From Clostridium fallax (lineage in GTDB: Bacteria > Bacillota > Clostridia > Clostridiales > Clostridiaceae), in assembly GCF_900129365.1 (NCBI RefSeq), contig NZ_FQVM01000038.1:1-17621 (forward strand): a stretch of 17,621 nt of DNA, written 5' to 3'. The position numbers and the translations under genes are program-made. The notes under the pieces were generated by a model. That model was not told where the DNA came from and made no database searches. It saw nothing but the letters and a program-made list of their open reading frames with translations. This document shows positions 7,437-15,383 of this stretch, piece after piece. The stretch's first letter is position 1. Every line of letters starts with the position of its first letter.

Positions 7437-8240
7437 ATGAAAAACATAAATGGAATTATATTTTTTGATGTAGATGGAACATTAATAGATTGCAGAAAAG
7501 GAATATGTGACCCTACAGAAAAAACTAAAGAAGGGATAAAAAAATTACAAGAAGCTGGATATTTAACAATCTTAGCAACAGGAAGACCTAAAAGTTTTGT
7601 AACTAAAGGAATAGTAGATTTAGGCCTTGATGGATACATAACTTCAAATGGAACTTATATTGAGTTAGAAGACAAAGTTATATTAAATGATGAAATAGAT
7701 AAAGAAAAGTTAAAAGAAATATTACATACTTGTGATAAAAATGATATAAAGTTTTTATTAGAAGGACAAGCTAAATCATATATGAAGGATTTAACTAAAG
7801 AATATTCTAAAAAGATAATAGATTCTTTTTCTCTCCCTAGAGAAAACATTACAGATAAATGGAGTTTTGATGATATATCAGTAAGTAAAATTGTAGTTGT
7901 TGATAATGGAGAAGAAGGCTTTAAAGAATTTATGGAAAAGTTTAGTGATGAATTTGTATTTATGCAACATCCAGGTCAAAATTCTTATGATATGTATAGA
8001 AAAAACTATACTAAGGCGTATGGAATAGAATATTTAATAGATAAATTAAAATTTGATAAAGAAAAGACCTATGCCTTTGGAGATGGGGAAAATGATATCG
8101 AAATGTTCCAGATGGTCAAATATGGTATAGCTATGGGAGATAGTCATGAAAGATTATTACCACATGCTTATAAAAATACTGAAAATGTAAATAATGATGG
8201 TATATATAAAGCTTTAATAGATTTAAATTTAATAAAATAA
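7437..8240 (+). CDS. Cof-type HAD-IIB family phosphatase
   Basis: 267 aa, the usual size of Cof-like hydrolases. All four haloacid-dehalogenase motifs are present: motif I DVDGT with nucleophile D11 and acid/base D13; motif II T48 in LATGR; motif III lysine K193 in TKAYGIEYL; motif IV GDGEND with D216 and D220 for magnesium. The C2B cap lies between about residues 84 and 180. Family members dephosphorylate sugar phosphates, FMN, PLP or phytate-like substrates in the cytoplasm, often promiscuously, so the substrate here is open. It is flanked by terminators on both sides and is probably a single-gene unit. Confidence 0.88.
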   Translation: MKNINGIIFFDVDGTLIDCRKGICDPTEKTKEGIKKLQEAGYLTILATGRPKSFVTKGIVDLGLDGYITSNGTYIELEDKVILNDEIDKEKLKEILHTCDKNDIKFLLEGQAKSYMKDLTKEYSKKIIDSFSLPRENITDKWSFDDISVSKIVVVDNGEEGFKEFMEKFSDEFVFMQHPGQNSYDMYRKNYTKAYGIEYLIDKLKFDKEKTYAFGDGENDIEMFQMVKYGIAMGDSHERLLPHAYKNTENVNNDGIYKALIDLNLIK

Positions 8241-8329
8241 TTAAATTTAAATAAAGTACAATTTAAAAATTATTTTAAAGTAGTTAAATTAATAAATAGA
8301 ATGATTTATATTAAATTCTATATAATTTT

Positions 8330-8371
8330 AAAACTTATTTAGTTAATAAAATAGCTAAATAAGTTTTTTTA
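8330..8371 (+). terminator. Rho-independent terminator after the HAD phosphatase gene
   Basis: AAAACTTATTTAG (8330-8342) pairs with CTAAATAAGTTTT (8355-8367), and the helix extends inward by three more pairs, one of them G-U. A run of T follows. It lies about 90 bases after the stop codon; 8241-8329 shows nothing else. Confidence 0.75.
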
Positions 8372-8464
8372 TATTATTTTATAAAATTTATAATATAATC
8401 TTATAGAAATAGTTTTATTAAAAATTTTTAATCTCCTTATAATTTAATATTAAGGTTTATTTCA

Positions 8465-8492
8465 TTTTAAATTAATTTTAAGTATTTATAAT
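8465..8492 (+). promoter_or_regulatory. Candidate activator-dependent promoter of the PepSY gene
   Basis: A consensus TATAAT lies at 8487-8492 but there is no good -35. Two TTTTAA hexamers sit at 8465-8470 and 8476-8481, 11 bp apart, one helical turn, over the -35 area. This is the layout of OmpR/PhoB-type tandem half-sites, and an OmpR-type regulator is encoded just downstream. Such hexamers are common in AT-rich DNA, so this is only a candidate. Confidence 0.35.
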
Positions 8493-8525
8493 TAGATCAT
8501 AGATTAATTGAAAGGAAGATATTAT

Positions 8526-9026
8526 ATGAAAAAGATTGATTATAATACTAAAGAAATTGCAAAAGAGGTTATAAAAAATACTAAGGATATTGGTTATAAG
8601 GGAATTAAAAAGATAAAAGAACATAAAAAGAAGATAATAAAAGCATTATCTTTAGCTTTAGGTATTATTTTAATAGGCGGTGGAAGTATAGGTGGATTTT
8701 TAATATATAGAATGAAAAGTAATATAGCTTATACTCAACAGCAGTTAGAAGAAATAGCTTTAAATAAAATTTCAGGAGAGATAGTTAAGGTTGAAAAAGA
8801 TTTTAATTTAGAAGATGGAGATATAGAATTTGAATTTCAAATAAAAGATAAGGAAAATATGATAAGAGAAATAGAGTTAAGTGCTAGAACTGGTGGAATA
8901 TTAAAAATAAAAGATAGAACTCATAATAAATACAAATATAAATATAATCATAGGGAAAAAAATAATTTAAAGAGTAATAATGAAAACATTGTAAATAAAA
9001 ATCAAAATAATAGTAGCCTCTCTTAA
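8526..9026 (+). CDS. Membrane-anchored PepSY-domain protein
   Basis: 166 aa from the ATG at 8526, chosen because AAAGGAAG (8511-8518) sits seven bases before it; an in-frame TTG at 8508 would add six residues but lies upstream of that site. Residues 1-37 are very Lys-rich and should be cytoplasmic; 38-61 form one membrane helix with a GGGSIGG run; residues about 69-130 are a PepSY domain (YTQQQLEEIALNKISGEIVKVEKD... ending ELSARTGGILKIK). The tail from 131 is basic and Asn-rich. PepSY domains occur in extracytoplasmic proteins linked to protease inhibition and to signalling, and small ones are often beside two-component genes, as here. It probably modulates or is a target of the downstream kinase/regulator. 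The exact role is unknown. Confidence 0.78.
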   Translation: MKKIDYNTKEIAKEVIKNTKDIGYKGIKKIKEHKKKIIKALSLALGIILIGGGSIGGFLIYRMKSNIAYTQQQLEEIALNKISGEIVKVEKDFNLEDGDIEFEFQIKDKENMIREIELSARTGGILKIKDRTHNKYKYKYNHREKNNLKSNNENIVNKNQNNSSLS

Positions 9027-9055
9027 AGTTATATATAATGAAATTATGTAAGGAA

Positions 9056-9086
9056 AAAATAGTGAGCTTTTAGCTCACTATTTTAT
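9056..9086 (+). terminator. Tight hairpin terminator/attenuator between the PepSY and response-regulator genes
   Basis: A perfect 13-bp stem, AAAATAGTGAGCT (9056-9068) with AGCTCACTATTTT (9072-9084), closes on a three-base loop and ends in a TTTTATTAGT tract. It stands 18 bases before the response-regulator ATG, whose AGAGGTGA ribosome binding site is at 9091-9098. Unless the regulator has its own promoter, its expression depends on read-through, which would give more PepSY protein than regulator. Confidence 0.75.
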
Positions 9087-9102
9087 TAGTAGAGGTGACA
9101 AA

Positions 9103-9771
9103 ATGAAAAGAATTTTAATAATAGAGGATGAAGAAAATATAGAATCTTTTTTAGAGATGGAGTTAAAATATGAAGGATATTTAGTAGATATATGTGATGA
9201 TGGAAAGGAAGGATTGAAAAAAGCTTTAAATCAAGATTTTGATTTAATACTTTTAGATTTAATGCTTCCTACATTAAATGGTTTAGAAGTTTGCCGCAGA
9301 CTTAAAAAAGAAAAAAATACACCGGTAATAATGTTAAGTGCAAAAGATAGTGTTATGGATAAAGTAGCAGGACTTAATATAGGAGCAGATGACTATATAT
9401 CAAAACCTTTTGCAATAGAAGAGCTTTTGGCTCGTATACAAGTAGTGTTTAGGAGAGAAGAAAATCAAAGCAAGAAATTTATAAATTTTAAAGATATATC
9501 TATAGATATAGAATCTCATATTGTAAAAATAGGAGATAAGGAATTAAATTTAACTAATAAGGAGTATGAACTTTTAATAACTTTAATAAAAAATAAAAAT
9601 AAAGTAGTTACAAGGGATTTTTTATTAGAAAATATATGGGGTTATGATTATGAAGCTGAAACTAATGTGGTAGATGTTTATATAAGATATTTAAGAAGTA
9701 AATTAGATTTAAAAGATAAAGAAAGATATATTCAAACAATAAGATCAGTTGGGTATATAATGAGAGAATGA
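9103..9771 (+). CDS. OmpR/PhoB-family response regulator
   Basis: 222 aa. The receiver domain (about 1-115) has all key residues: acidic pocket E8/D9, phosphoacceptor D52 (LLDLMLP), S79 in MLSAKD and K101 in SKPF. A winged-helix DNA-binding domain of the Trans_reg_C type fills about 125-222, with LTNKEYELL and VVDVYIRYLRSKL marking the recognition-helix region. It is phosphorylated by the kinase encoded one base downstream and then binds direct-repeat sites in promoters. The preceding PepSY gene is a likely target. Start context: AGAGGTGA, four bases before the ATG. Confidence 0.93.
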   Translation: MKRILIIEDEENIESFLEMELKYEGYLVDICDDGKEGLKKALNQDFDLILLDLMLPTLNGLEVCRRLKKEKNTPVIMLSAKDSVMDKVAGLNIGADDYISKPFAIEELLARIQVVFRREENQSKKFINFKDISIDIESHIVKIGDKELNLTNKEYELLITLIKNKNKVVTRDFLLENIWGYDYEAETNVVDVYIRYLRSKLDLKDKERYIQTIRSVGYIMRE

Positions 9772-9772
9772 T

Positions 9773-11134
9773 ATGAAAAGAAAAAGAAAACTACCTATAT
9801 TTTTAGAACTTACATTAGTATCTTCAAGTATAATCATAACAATACTTATAATATATACAGTTATTCAATTAATAAGCTTTAATTCTTTTACTATAGATTT
9901 TCAAAAGAATCAAGTTGAAAGTAGATACAATGAAATAAAATTCTTATTTACTAATTTAAATATTAACAATAAAAAGAAACTTATAGACCTTAAACTATTA
10001 AAAAAAGATCATGGAGAAATAAGAATTTATAACAAAGAAGAGGTTTTATTTGAAACTCCTTCTAAGCTATGGAATAAGATACAAATAAAAAATTATAATA
10101 AAGAAATTAAAATAAAATCTAGATTTATAGATTTTAAAAAATATGTAATTTTAAATGGCCCTATTGAAATAAATAATAAAAACTATAATGTTCAAATAAT
10201 AGAAAGTATAGATATTTTTGAAGATTTTATAGAGAGGTATTTGCCTGTATTTTTAATTCTAATATTTTTAGGAGTAATTTTAAGTGTAATTGGAGCAATT
10301 TATGTATCAAAAAGATTTTTAAAGAGATTAAAAATGTTAAGCAGTACTATGAAAGAAATAAAGGAAGAAGATATTAAAACAAGAGTTCCTATATCAGAAA
10401 GCAATGATGAATTTGACAAGGTAAATATTATATTTAATTCTATGATGGATAACCTTGAAGAATCTATTAATAAACAAAAACAGTTTGTAGCAGATGCATC
10501 ACATGAGCTAAGAACTCCACTAACTATTCTTAAAGGACATTTAAATATGCTGAAAAGATGGGGAAAAGATGATAAGAAAACATTAGAAAAGTCTATAAAT
10601 ATTTGTTTAGAAGAAGTTAATAGGCTTATAAAACTTGTAAATGAACTTTTGGTTCTTTCAAGAACTAATAATGATATTAAGGATATAAATATACAATCAA
10701 TATATATTTATAATTTATTAATGGATACTGTAGATAGTTTTAAAATTTTAAATTCAGAAGTGGATTTTGAAATATATTCTAAAGAGGATATTAAATTTAA
10801 TATAAGAGAAGAAGATTTTAAGCAGATTTTAATAATATTAATAGATAATGCTATAAAATATAATAATAAAAAAGATAAGAAAATTATTATAAATGTTTAT
10901 AAAGAAAATAACAACTTATATTTATCTGTTAAGGATAATGGAATAGGAATTGAAAAAGTAGAAATTCCAAAGATTGTAGATAGATTTTATAAAGTGGATA
11001 AAGCAAGAAGTAATAATAAGAAGTCCTTTGGATTAGGTTTATCTATAGCAAAAAAAATTATAGATAATTATAATGGAAATATAGATATTAAAAGTAAACT
11101 AGGTGAAGGAACAGAAATAATTATTAAATTTTAA
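9773..11134 (+). CDS. Membrane-bound sensor histidine kinase
   Basis: 453 aa, starting one base after the regulator stop; its ribosome binding site lies inside the regulator gene, so the pair is coupled. TM1 covers about residues 10-35, an extracytoplasmic sensor loop about 36-152, TM2 about 155-178, and a HAMP linker follows to about 230. The HisKA box is FVADASHELRTPLT with phosphorylated H244; the ATPase domain has the N box (D358/N359, IDNAIKY), G1 box DNGIGI from D388 and G2 box FGLGLSIAKKI near 420-430. It is a classical ArlS/CssS-like orthodox kinase in layout. The extracytoplasmic loop is Lys-rich with no recognised sensor fold; the signal is unknown, and the nearby PepSY protein could be an accessory sensor. 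Confidence 0.92.
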   Translation: MKRKRKLPIFLELTLVSSSIIITILIIYTVIQLISFNSFTIDFQKNQVESRYNEIKFLFTNLNINNKKKLIDLKLLKKDHGEIRIYNKEEVLFETPSKLWNKIQIKNYNKEIKIKSRFIDFKKYVILNGPIEINNKNYNVQIIESIDIFEDFIERYLPVFLILIFLGVILSVIGAIYVSKRFLKRLKMLSSTMKEIKEEDIKTRVPISESNDEFDKVNIIFNSMMDNLEESINKQKQFVADASHELRTPLTILKGHLNMLKRWGKDDKKTLEKSINICLEEVNRLIKLVNELLVLSRTNNDIKDINIQSIYIYNLLMDTVDSFKILNSEVDFEIYSKEDIKFNIREEDFKQILIILIDNAIKYNNKKDKKIIINVYKENNNLYLSVKDNGIGIEKVEIPKIVDRFYKVDKARSNNKKSFGLGLSIAKKIIDNYNGNIDIKSKLGEGTEIIIKF

Positions 11135-11202
11135 GTTTAATAATTATAAAACTTATATAAAATAAAAAATATATAAGTTATAAAGATTTATGGTATTAAA
11201 AT

Positions 11203-11244
11203 AAATTAGCTATAGGATTACTTTTTGTCCTATAGCTAATTTTT
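11203..11244. terminator. Bidirectional terminator between the kinase and the reductase genes
   Basis: A perfect 15-bp stem, AAATTAGCTATAGGA (11203-11217) with 11228-11242, is followed by TTTTT-rich sequence on the plus strand and by TTATTTTAAT on the minus strand. It lies between the two convergent genes. A second weaker inverted repeat (11150-11159 with 11170-11179) could be a back-up for the minus-strand transcript. Confidence 0.78.
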
Positions 11245-11322
11245 AAGGTGTAATAGTAATTTAAAAAAATTTATTTGTAATTTAGTAATTTTACAGTAAG
11301 TATTTAATATATTGCTTAAATA

Positions 11323-12876
11323 TTAAACAGCATATTTAGAAATTATTTCTTTTGCTAAATCCTCATTATTTTTTAACCAAGTTGAAAAGTCTAAATTTGA
11401 TTTATCTACTTCTAAAGCAAATTTATATAAAAGTTCAGGAATTTTATTAGTAGGAATATCTCCATAAACTTTTGCTAAAGATGTACCTGGAATATTTAAG
11501 TGGCCACCTAAATGTAGCTCAAATATATCAAGTAATTCACCATCTACTCTTTTTTTCTTCCCTACAAGACCTATACCTGCTATTTCATGTGCACCGCAAG
11601 AATTTGGACATCCTGATATATGAATTGAAGGTAAAACATCTTTTTTAAAGTTTTTTTCTTTAAAATAATTAATTATTTTATTAAGTTCAGTTTGACTTTC
11701 TAAAACTCCCATTTGACAAATAGGAACTCCTATACAGCAAACACTTTGTTCAAGTGATGTTTCTCCACCTAAATTTTCAGTTATTCTTAAAAATTCTCTA
11801 GCTTCATTACCGTTAAGATTTAAGATGTAAAAACCTTCTTCCATAGTGGATCTTATCATTACATTAGAAACATTATCTATAAAATCTAAAACTTTTTTTA
11901 AATCTTTAAGATATAATATTCCCCCAATTGGTTTAATATAAACACTGTATAAACCTTCTTGTTTTTGTTTAAATAATCTTTTATGAGTTAAATCAAGATT
12001 TACACCTTGTTTTTCATAATTGATTTCTTCTATATGTAAATCTAGATCACCTTTTGCTTTTAACTCAGAAAGATATTTTTTATATTCAGATATAAATCCA
12101 TCTTTGCCTAATTTTTCAGTTATATATCTTACACGAGCTTTACTTTTATTTTCATAATTACCTTCATGAATGAATAGTTGAGTTATAGCTTCTATGTGAT
12201 ATAAAACATCCTTTGGATCTATTAATTCTGGAAATTCAATAGACACAGCTGGATTTCTACCAAGTCCACCACCAAAGAATACTTTAAAATAGTTTTTATT
12301 ATTTTCTTTTGTAGCAACAAATCCTAAATCCTGAACAGTACAATGAGCAGAATCATTATTATTATTTGAAAAAGATACTTTTAATTTTCTTGGTAACTTA
12401 TAAGTGTATATTTTCTTTAAGAAATATTTATCGCAAGCAATTGCATAAGGAGTTACATCAAAAACTTCATTTTCATTTACTCCTGAAAGAGGAGATAAAG
12501 CAACATTTCTTGGGAAATCTCCACCACCACCACGAGTATATATACCTTCTAAAAGGGCCTCTTTCATAATGTTACATATGTTATCAATTGATAAACCATG
12601 AAGTTGAACTGCTTGACGGGTAGTTAAATGTATTTTGTCTAACTTATATTTAGATGCTAAATTATAAATTATATGAAGTTGTTTTTTTGAGATAACGCCA
12701 CAAGAGGTTCTAAGTCTTATCATAAATTCTTTACCATCTCTATGAGCATAAACTCCAAATCTTCCGGATATACCTTTAAACTCCATTTTTGACATTTCAT
12801 TATTGATAAATTTATTTCCGCATTCCTTAATATAAGGAATTTCATCAAGAAGTATTTTATCTAATTCTTTATTCAT
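11323..12876 (-). CDS. Siroheme- and [4Fe-4S]-containing nitrite/sulfite reductase
   Basis: 517 aa from the ATG at 12876; upstream in-frame codons to 12924 are rejected because they run through the likely promoter, and GGAAAGAGTGG (complement of 12883-12893) precedes this ATG. Two ferredoxin-like half-domains and two siroheme-binding halves are visible: residues near 50-105 (GRFGVYAHRDG... HLTTRQAVQLHGL) and RGGGGDFPRNV, where the arginines bind the siroheme and substrate. The cluster-siroheme ligands are intact: C381 and C387 (C-x5-C), then C423 and C427 (GCPNSCG). The family reduces nitrite to ammonia or sulfite to sulfide with six electrons from ferredoxin; the sequence alone does not decide which, though ferredoxin-linked nitrite reductase is the common call in clostridia. 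It is a single-gene unit in the cytoplasm. Confidence 0.87.
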   Translation of the reverse strand: MNKELDKILLDEIPYIKECGNKFINNEMSKMEFKGISGRFGVYAHRDGKEFMIRLRTSCGVISKKQLHIIYNLASKYKLDKIHLTTRQAVQLHGLSIDNICNIMKEALLEGIYTRGGGGDFPRNVALSPLSGVNENEVFDVTPYAIACDKYFLKKIYTYKLPRKLKVSFSNNNNDSAHCTVQDLGFVATKENNKNYFKVFFGGGLGRNPAVSIEFPELIDPKDVLYHIEAITQLFIHEGNYENKSKARVRYITEKLGKDGFISEYKKYLSELKAKGDLDLHIEEINYEKQGVNLDLTHKRLFKQKQEGLYSVYIKPIGGILYLKDLKKVLDFIDNVSNVMIRSTMEEGFYILNLNGNEAREFLRITENLGGETSLEQSVCCIGVPICQMGVLESQTELNKIINYFKEKNFKKDVLPSIHISGCPNSCGAHEIAGIGLVGKKKRVDGELLDIFELHLGGHLNIPGTSLAKVYGDIPTNKIPELLYKFALEVDKSNLDFSTWLKNNEDLAKEIISKYAV

Positions 12877-12897
12877 ACAAAACCACTCTTTCCATAT

Positions 12898-12919
12898 ATA
12901 ATACATATGTATTATTATA
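12898..12919 (-). promoter_or_regulatory. Palindromic operator candidate over the reductase promoter
   Basis: ATAATACATATGTATTAT at 12898-12915 is a perfect 18-bp palindrome. On the minus strand a consensus TATAAT occupies 12919-12914, so the palindrome overlaps the -10 and the predicted start point and ends shortly before the ribosome binding site. This is a classic place for a repressor. The -35 is weak: a TTTACA at 12947-12942 fits only with an alternative -10, TGTATA (12923-12918), and an 18-base spacer. Confidence 0.45.
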
Positions 12920-13153
12920 TACATTAAAAAAAAGTTTTAAATGTAAAAAAAAACAAGAATTAAAAAAGTTAACAAAGTTCATAATTTCATTTTACATTTT
13001 TCTATTTTATATTTGTTATATAGAGTTATTATATTTATTATTATAGAGTTTTTTATTGTGAAAATTAAGAAAAATAAAACATTTTAGTTTTCTATTAAAT
13101 AGACTAAATAATCTACGAATTTGTAAATTTTTTGTTATATAATCAAATACTTA

Positions 13154-13182
13154 TTGACAATATTATAATTTAATTATATAAA
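13154..13182 (+). promoter_or_regulatory. Strong sigma-A-type promoter of the gltX leader
   Basis: A perfect TTGACA (13154-13159) is followed after 17 bases by TATAAA (13177-13182). It is the best promoter match in the window. Transcription would start near 13189, giving a leader of about 470 bases before gltX, of which the T-box occupies only the last 300 or so. The stretch 12925-13153 holds only AT-rich DNA with no recognisable gene. Confidence 0.65.
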
Positions 13183-13349
13183 ATCTTAAAATTTAAATTA
13201 GAGGATAATTTTTAGGTATTATGTTTACAATAAAGGCTAAGAAAGTTATAATTAAGTTGCTTTATTAATTAGTAAAAAATTAATATTAAATATAAAAAAT
13301 AAATGATTTATATATTAAATTAATAAGAAAAGTAAAATTTAATATTTTA

Positions 13350-13626
13350 GGCTATGAAGGAGAAGAGTATATAGTAAATTAGTTTAAAGAGATCTAAGGA
13401 TGGTGAAAACTTAGAAATTAATCCTATTGAAAGAAGCTCTGGAGCTATAAGTTAAGTTCTATAATTTTTATGGATTAATTAAAGATTAGAGAATAAGCTT
13501 GTGGGATTCTTACCTTAAAAAGAAGTAAGAGGATTAAGTATTGAATATTATTAGTTCTTAATCAATTTAGGTGGTAACGCGGAAGTAGCCTTTCGTCCTA
13601 AGGGTTTAGGTCGAGAGGTTTTTTAT
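13350..13626 (+). ncRNA. T-box riboswitch (Glu-specific) controlling gltX
   Basis: This leader senses uncharged tRNA. Stem I begins near GAAGGAGAAGAGTA (13355-13368), and the apical CTAAG/CTTAG helix (13394-13398, 13410-13414) carries GATGGTG. The 3' side of stem I has two GAA triplets, 13429-13431 and 13433-13435; the second fits best as the specifier codon. Either reads Glu, agreeing with the downstream gene. A stem III hairpin pairs 13509-13513 with 13525-13529. The T-box sequence AGGTGGTAACGCGG is at 13569-13582; its TGGT bulge would pair with the tRNA 3' end. The terminator (13589-13614 plus T6) competes with the antiterminator for CCTAA at 13597-13601. Uncharged tRNA-Glu should raise gltX expression. 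Confidence 0.92.
13589..13626 (+). terminator. Regulated terminator of the gltX T-box
   Basis: CCTTTCGTCCTAA (13589-13601) pairs with TTAGGTCGAGAGG (13606-13618), with one G-U pair and one T-T mismatch, followed by a T-run to 13624. It forms only when the T-box antiterminator is not stabilised by uncharged tRNA. Confidence 0.85.
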
Positions 13627-13656
13627 ATTTATTTATAGAAAAGGCAAGGTGATAAA

Positions 13657-15315
13657 ATGAGTTTTGAAAAATTAGCAGAATTAATATTTCCTGATGTGTC
13701 TAAAACACCAGAATATTATATGGAGAAATATCCAAAGAGAAACTTAAAAGAGGGAGCAAAGGTGGTAAGATATGCACCAAGTCCTACTGGCTTCCAACAC
13801 ATAGGTGGAGTTTTCGCAGCTTTAATAAATGAAAGATTAGCAAATCAAAGTGATGGAATATTTTATTTAAGAATAGAAGACACAGATCAAAAAAGAGAAG
13901 TTGAAGGTGCTATAGAAGATACTATAAAAACTATGCACAACTTTGGAATGGATTTTAGCGAAGGAATGACTGGAGAAGATTCAGAAAAAGGAGAATATGG
14001 TCCATATAGACAAAGTCAAAGAGGAGAAATATATAATACTTTTGCAAAAGATTTAATAAAAAAAGGATTAGCTTATCCATGTTTTTGCACTCCAGAAGAA
14101 TTAAATGAATTAAGAGAAAAGCAAATAGCAGAAAAAATAACTCCTGGATATTATGGAAAATATGCTAAGTATAGAAATTTAACTCCAGAAGAAGCAATTG
14201 AGAAAATAAACAATGGAGAAAATTATATAATAAGAATGAAGTCTCCAGGAAACCCAGAAAAGAGAGTGGAATTTCATGATTTAATAAAGGGAGATGTATC
14301 ATTTCCAGAAAATAATCAAGATATAGTAATAATAAAAGGTGATGGATTACCTACATATCATTTTGCACATGCTATAGATGATTCACTTATGGGAACAACT
14401 GATGTTATAAGAGGGGAGGAGTGGTTATCATCACTTCCAATTCATATTCAGTTATTTGAAGTTCTAGGATTAAAGGTACCAAACTATGCTCATATCCCAA
14501 CAATTATGAAACAAGATGGTGGATCAAAAAGAAAACTTTCAAAGAGAAAAGATGCTGAAAGTGCTGTAAGCTATTATAGAGAAGAAGGATATCCAACAGT
14601 ATCAGTTATAGAATACTTATTAAATATTATTAATTCTTCTTTTGAAGAGTGGAGAGCAGAGAATCCTAATGTAGATTATCATGAATTTAAAGTATCTTTA
14701 GATAAGATGAGTAAAAGTGGAGCTTTATTTGATATCATAAAATTAAATGATGTAAGTAAAGATGTAATATGTAAAATCAAAGCGGAAGATGTATATAATT
14801 ATTATGTAGATTGGGCTAAAGAATTTGATAAAGAGATGTATGATTTAGTAACTAATAATGAAGCAATGGCAAAACAAATATTTAATATAGATAAAGAAGG
14901 CCCAAAACCAAGAAAAGATTTTGCAAAGTGGAGTGATGTAAAAGAAAAAATATTCTACTTCTTTGATGAATTATTTGATAAGGAAACAAAGGAGAATGTA
15001 GAACTTCCAAAAAATCTTGATTTAGAAGAAGCAAAGAGGGTTATAGAAGCTTATGCTAAAGCATATAACTTTAACACTGATAAAGATACTTGGTTTGAAG
15101 ACTTAAAAAAGGTAGCTATAGATTTAGGATATGCTACAGATAGAAAAGCCTTTAAGAAAAATCCGGAACAATTCAAAGGTATGGTTTCAGATGTAGCAGG
15201 ATCAGTAAGATCAGCTTTAGCTCATAGAAATAATACACCAGATCTTTATACTATAATGCAAATTATGGGAGAAGATAAAGTAAGAAATAGATTTAAAAAA
15301 TTTATAGAACTTTAA
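13657..15315 (+). CDS. gltX: Glutamyl-tRNA synthetase
   Basis: 552 aa class Ic synthetase that attaches glutamate to tRNA-Glu using ATP. The HIGH motif is in APSPTGFQHIGG (HIG at 48-50) and the KMSKS equivalent is KLSKRKD (293-299). The protein is about 80 residues longer than the E. coli type and has an N-terminal extension of some 35 residues before the Rossmann fold. The connective insertion keeps PCFC but I see no third Cys or His partner downstream (YYGKYAKYRN), so the zinc site known from E. coli is probably lost. Start: AAGGTGA ends four bases before the ATG. The gene is controlled by the Glu T-box immediately upstream. Since a GlnRS is encoded next to it, it may be the discriminating type that does not charge tRNA-Gln; this is inference. 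Confidence 0.95.
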   Translation: MSFEKLAELIFPDVSKTPEYYMEKYPKRNLKEGAKVVRYAPSPTGFQHIGGVFAALINERLANQSDGIFYLRIEDTDQKREVEGAIEDTIKTMHNFGMDFSEGMTGEDSEKGEYGPYRQSQRGEIYNTFAKDLIKKGLAYPCFCTPEELNELREKQIAEKITPGYYGKYAKYRNLTPEEAIEKINNGENYIIRMKSPGNPEKRVEFHDLIKGDVSFPENNQDIVIIKGDGLPTYHFAHAIDDSLMGTTDVIRGEEWLSSLPIHIQLFEVLGLKVPNYAHIPTIMKQDGGSKRKLSKRKDAESAVSYYREEGYPTVSVIEYLLNIINSSFEEWRAENPNVDYHEFKVSLDKMSKSGALFDIIKLNDVSKDVICKIKAEDVYNYYVDWAKEFDKEMYDLVTNNEAMAKQIFNIDKEGPKPRKDFAKWSDVKEKIFYFFDELFDKETKENVELPKNLDLEEAKRVIEAYAKAYNFNTDKDTWFEDLKKVAIDLGYATDRKAFKKNPEQFKGMVSDVAGSVRSALAHRNNTPDLYTIMQIMGEDKVRNRFKKFIEL

Positions 15316-15383
15316 TTTATAGATAAAGATTTTAGTTCTAATATTTAAAGTTATTTTAAATTTATGTAATTTATAGTTAAAAT

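Noticed and set aside
8508..8525. TTG start adding six residues to the PepSY protein
   Set aside because: The AAAGGAAG ribosome binding site lies between this TTG and the ATG at 8526, so the ATG is the better start.
9038..9073. Eleven-codon frame running into the internal terminator before the response regulator
   Set aside because: No ribosome binding site precedes it, so a translated attenuator peptide is not supported.
11150..11179. Inverted repeat AACTTATATA/TATATAAGTT as an independent regulatory element
   Set aside because: It lies between convergent genes and is made of A/T-rich sequence; at most it is a secondary terminator for the minus-strand transcript.
12877..12924. Upstream in-frame start codons of the reductase gene
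   Set aside because: They lie across the probable -10 and palindrome, lack a ribosome binding site, and the extra residues do not match the family N-terminus.
13019..13050. Direct repeat TATAGAGTT (13019-13027 and 13042-13050) as an iteron or operator
   Set aside because: Only two short copies in very AT-rich DNA, far from any start site; chance is sufficient.
13221..13268. Fifteen-codon reading frame in the gltX leader as a leader peptide
   Set aside because: The spacing from GAGGA is too long, there is no Glu codon run, and the T-box downstream already explains regulation.
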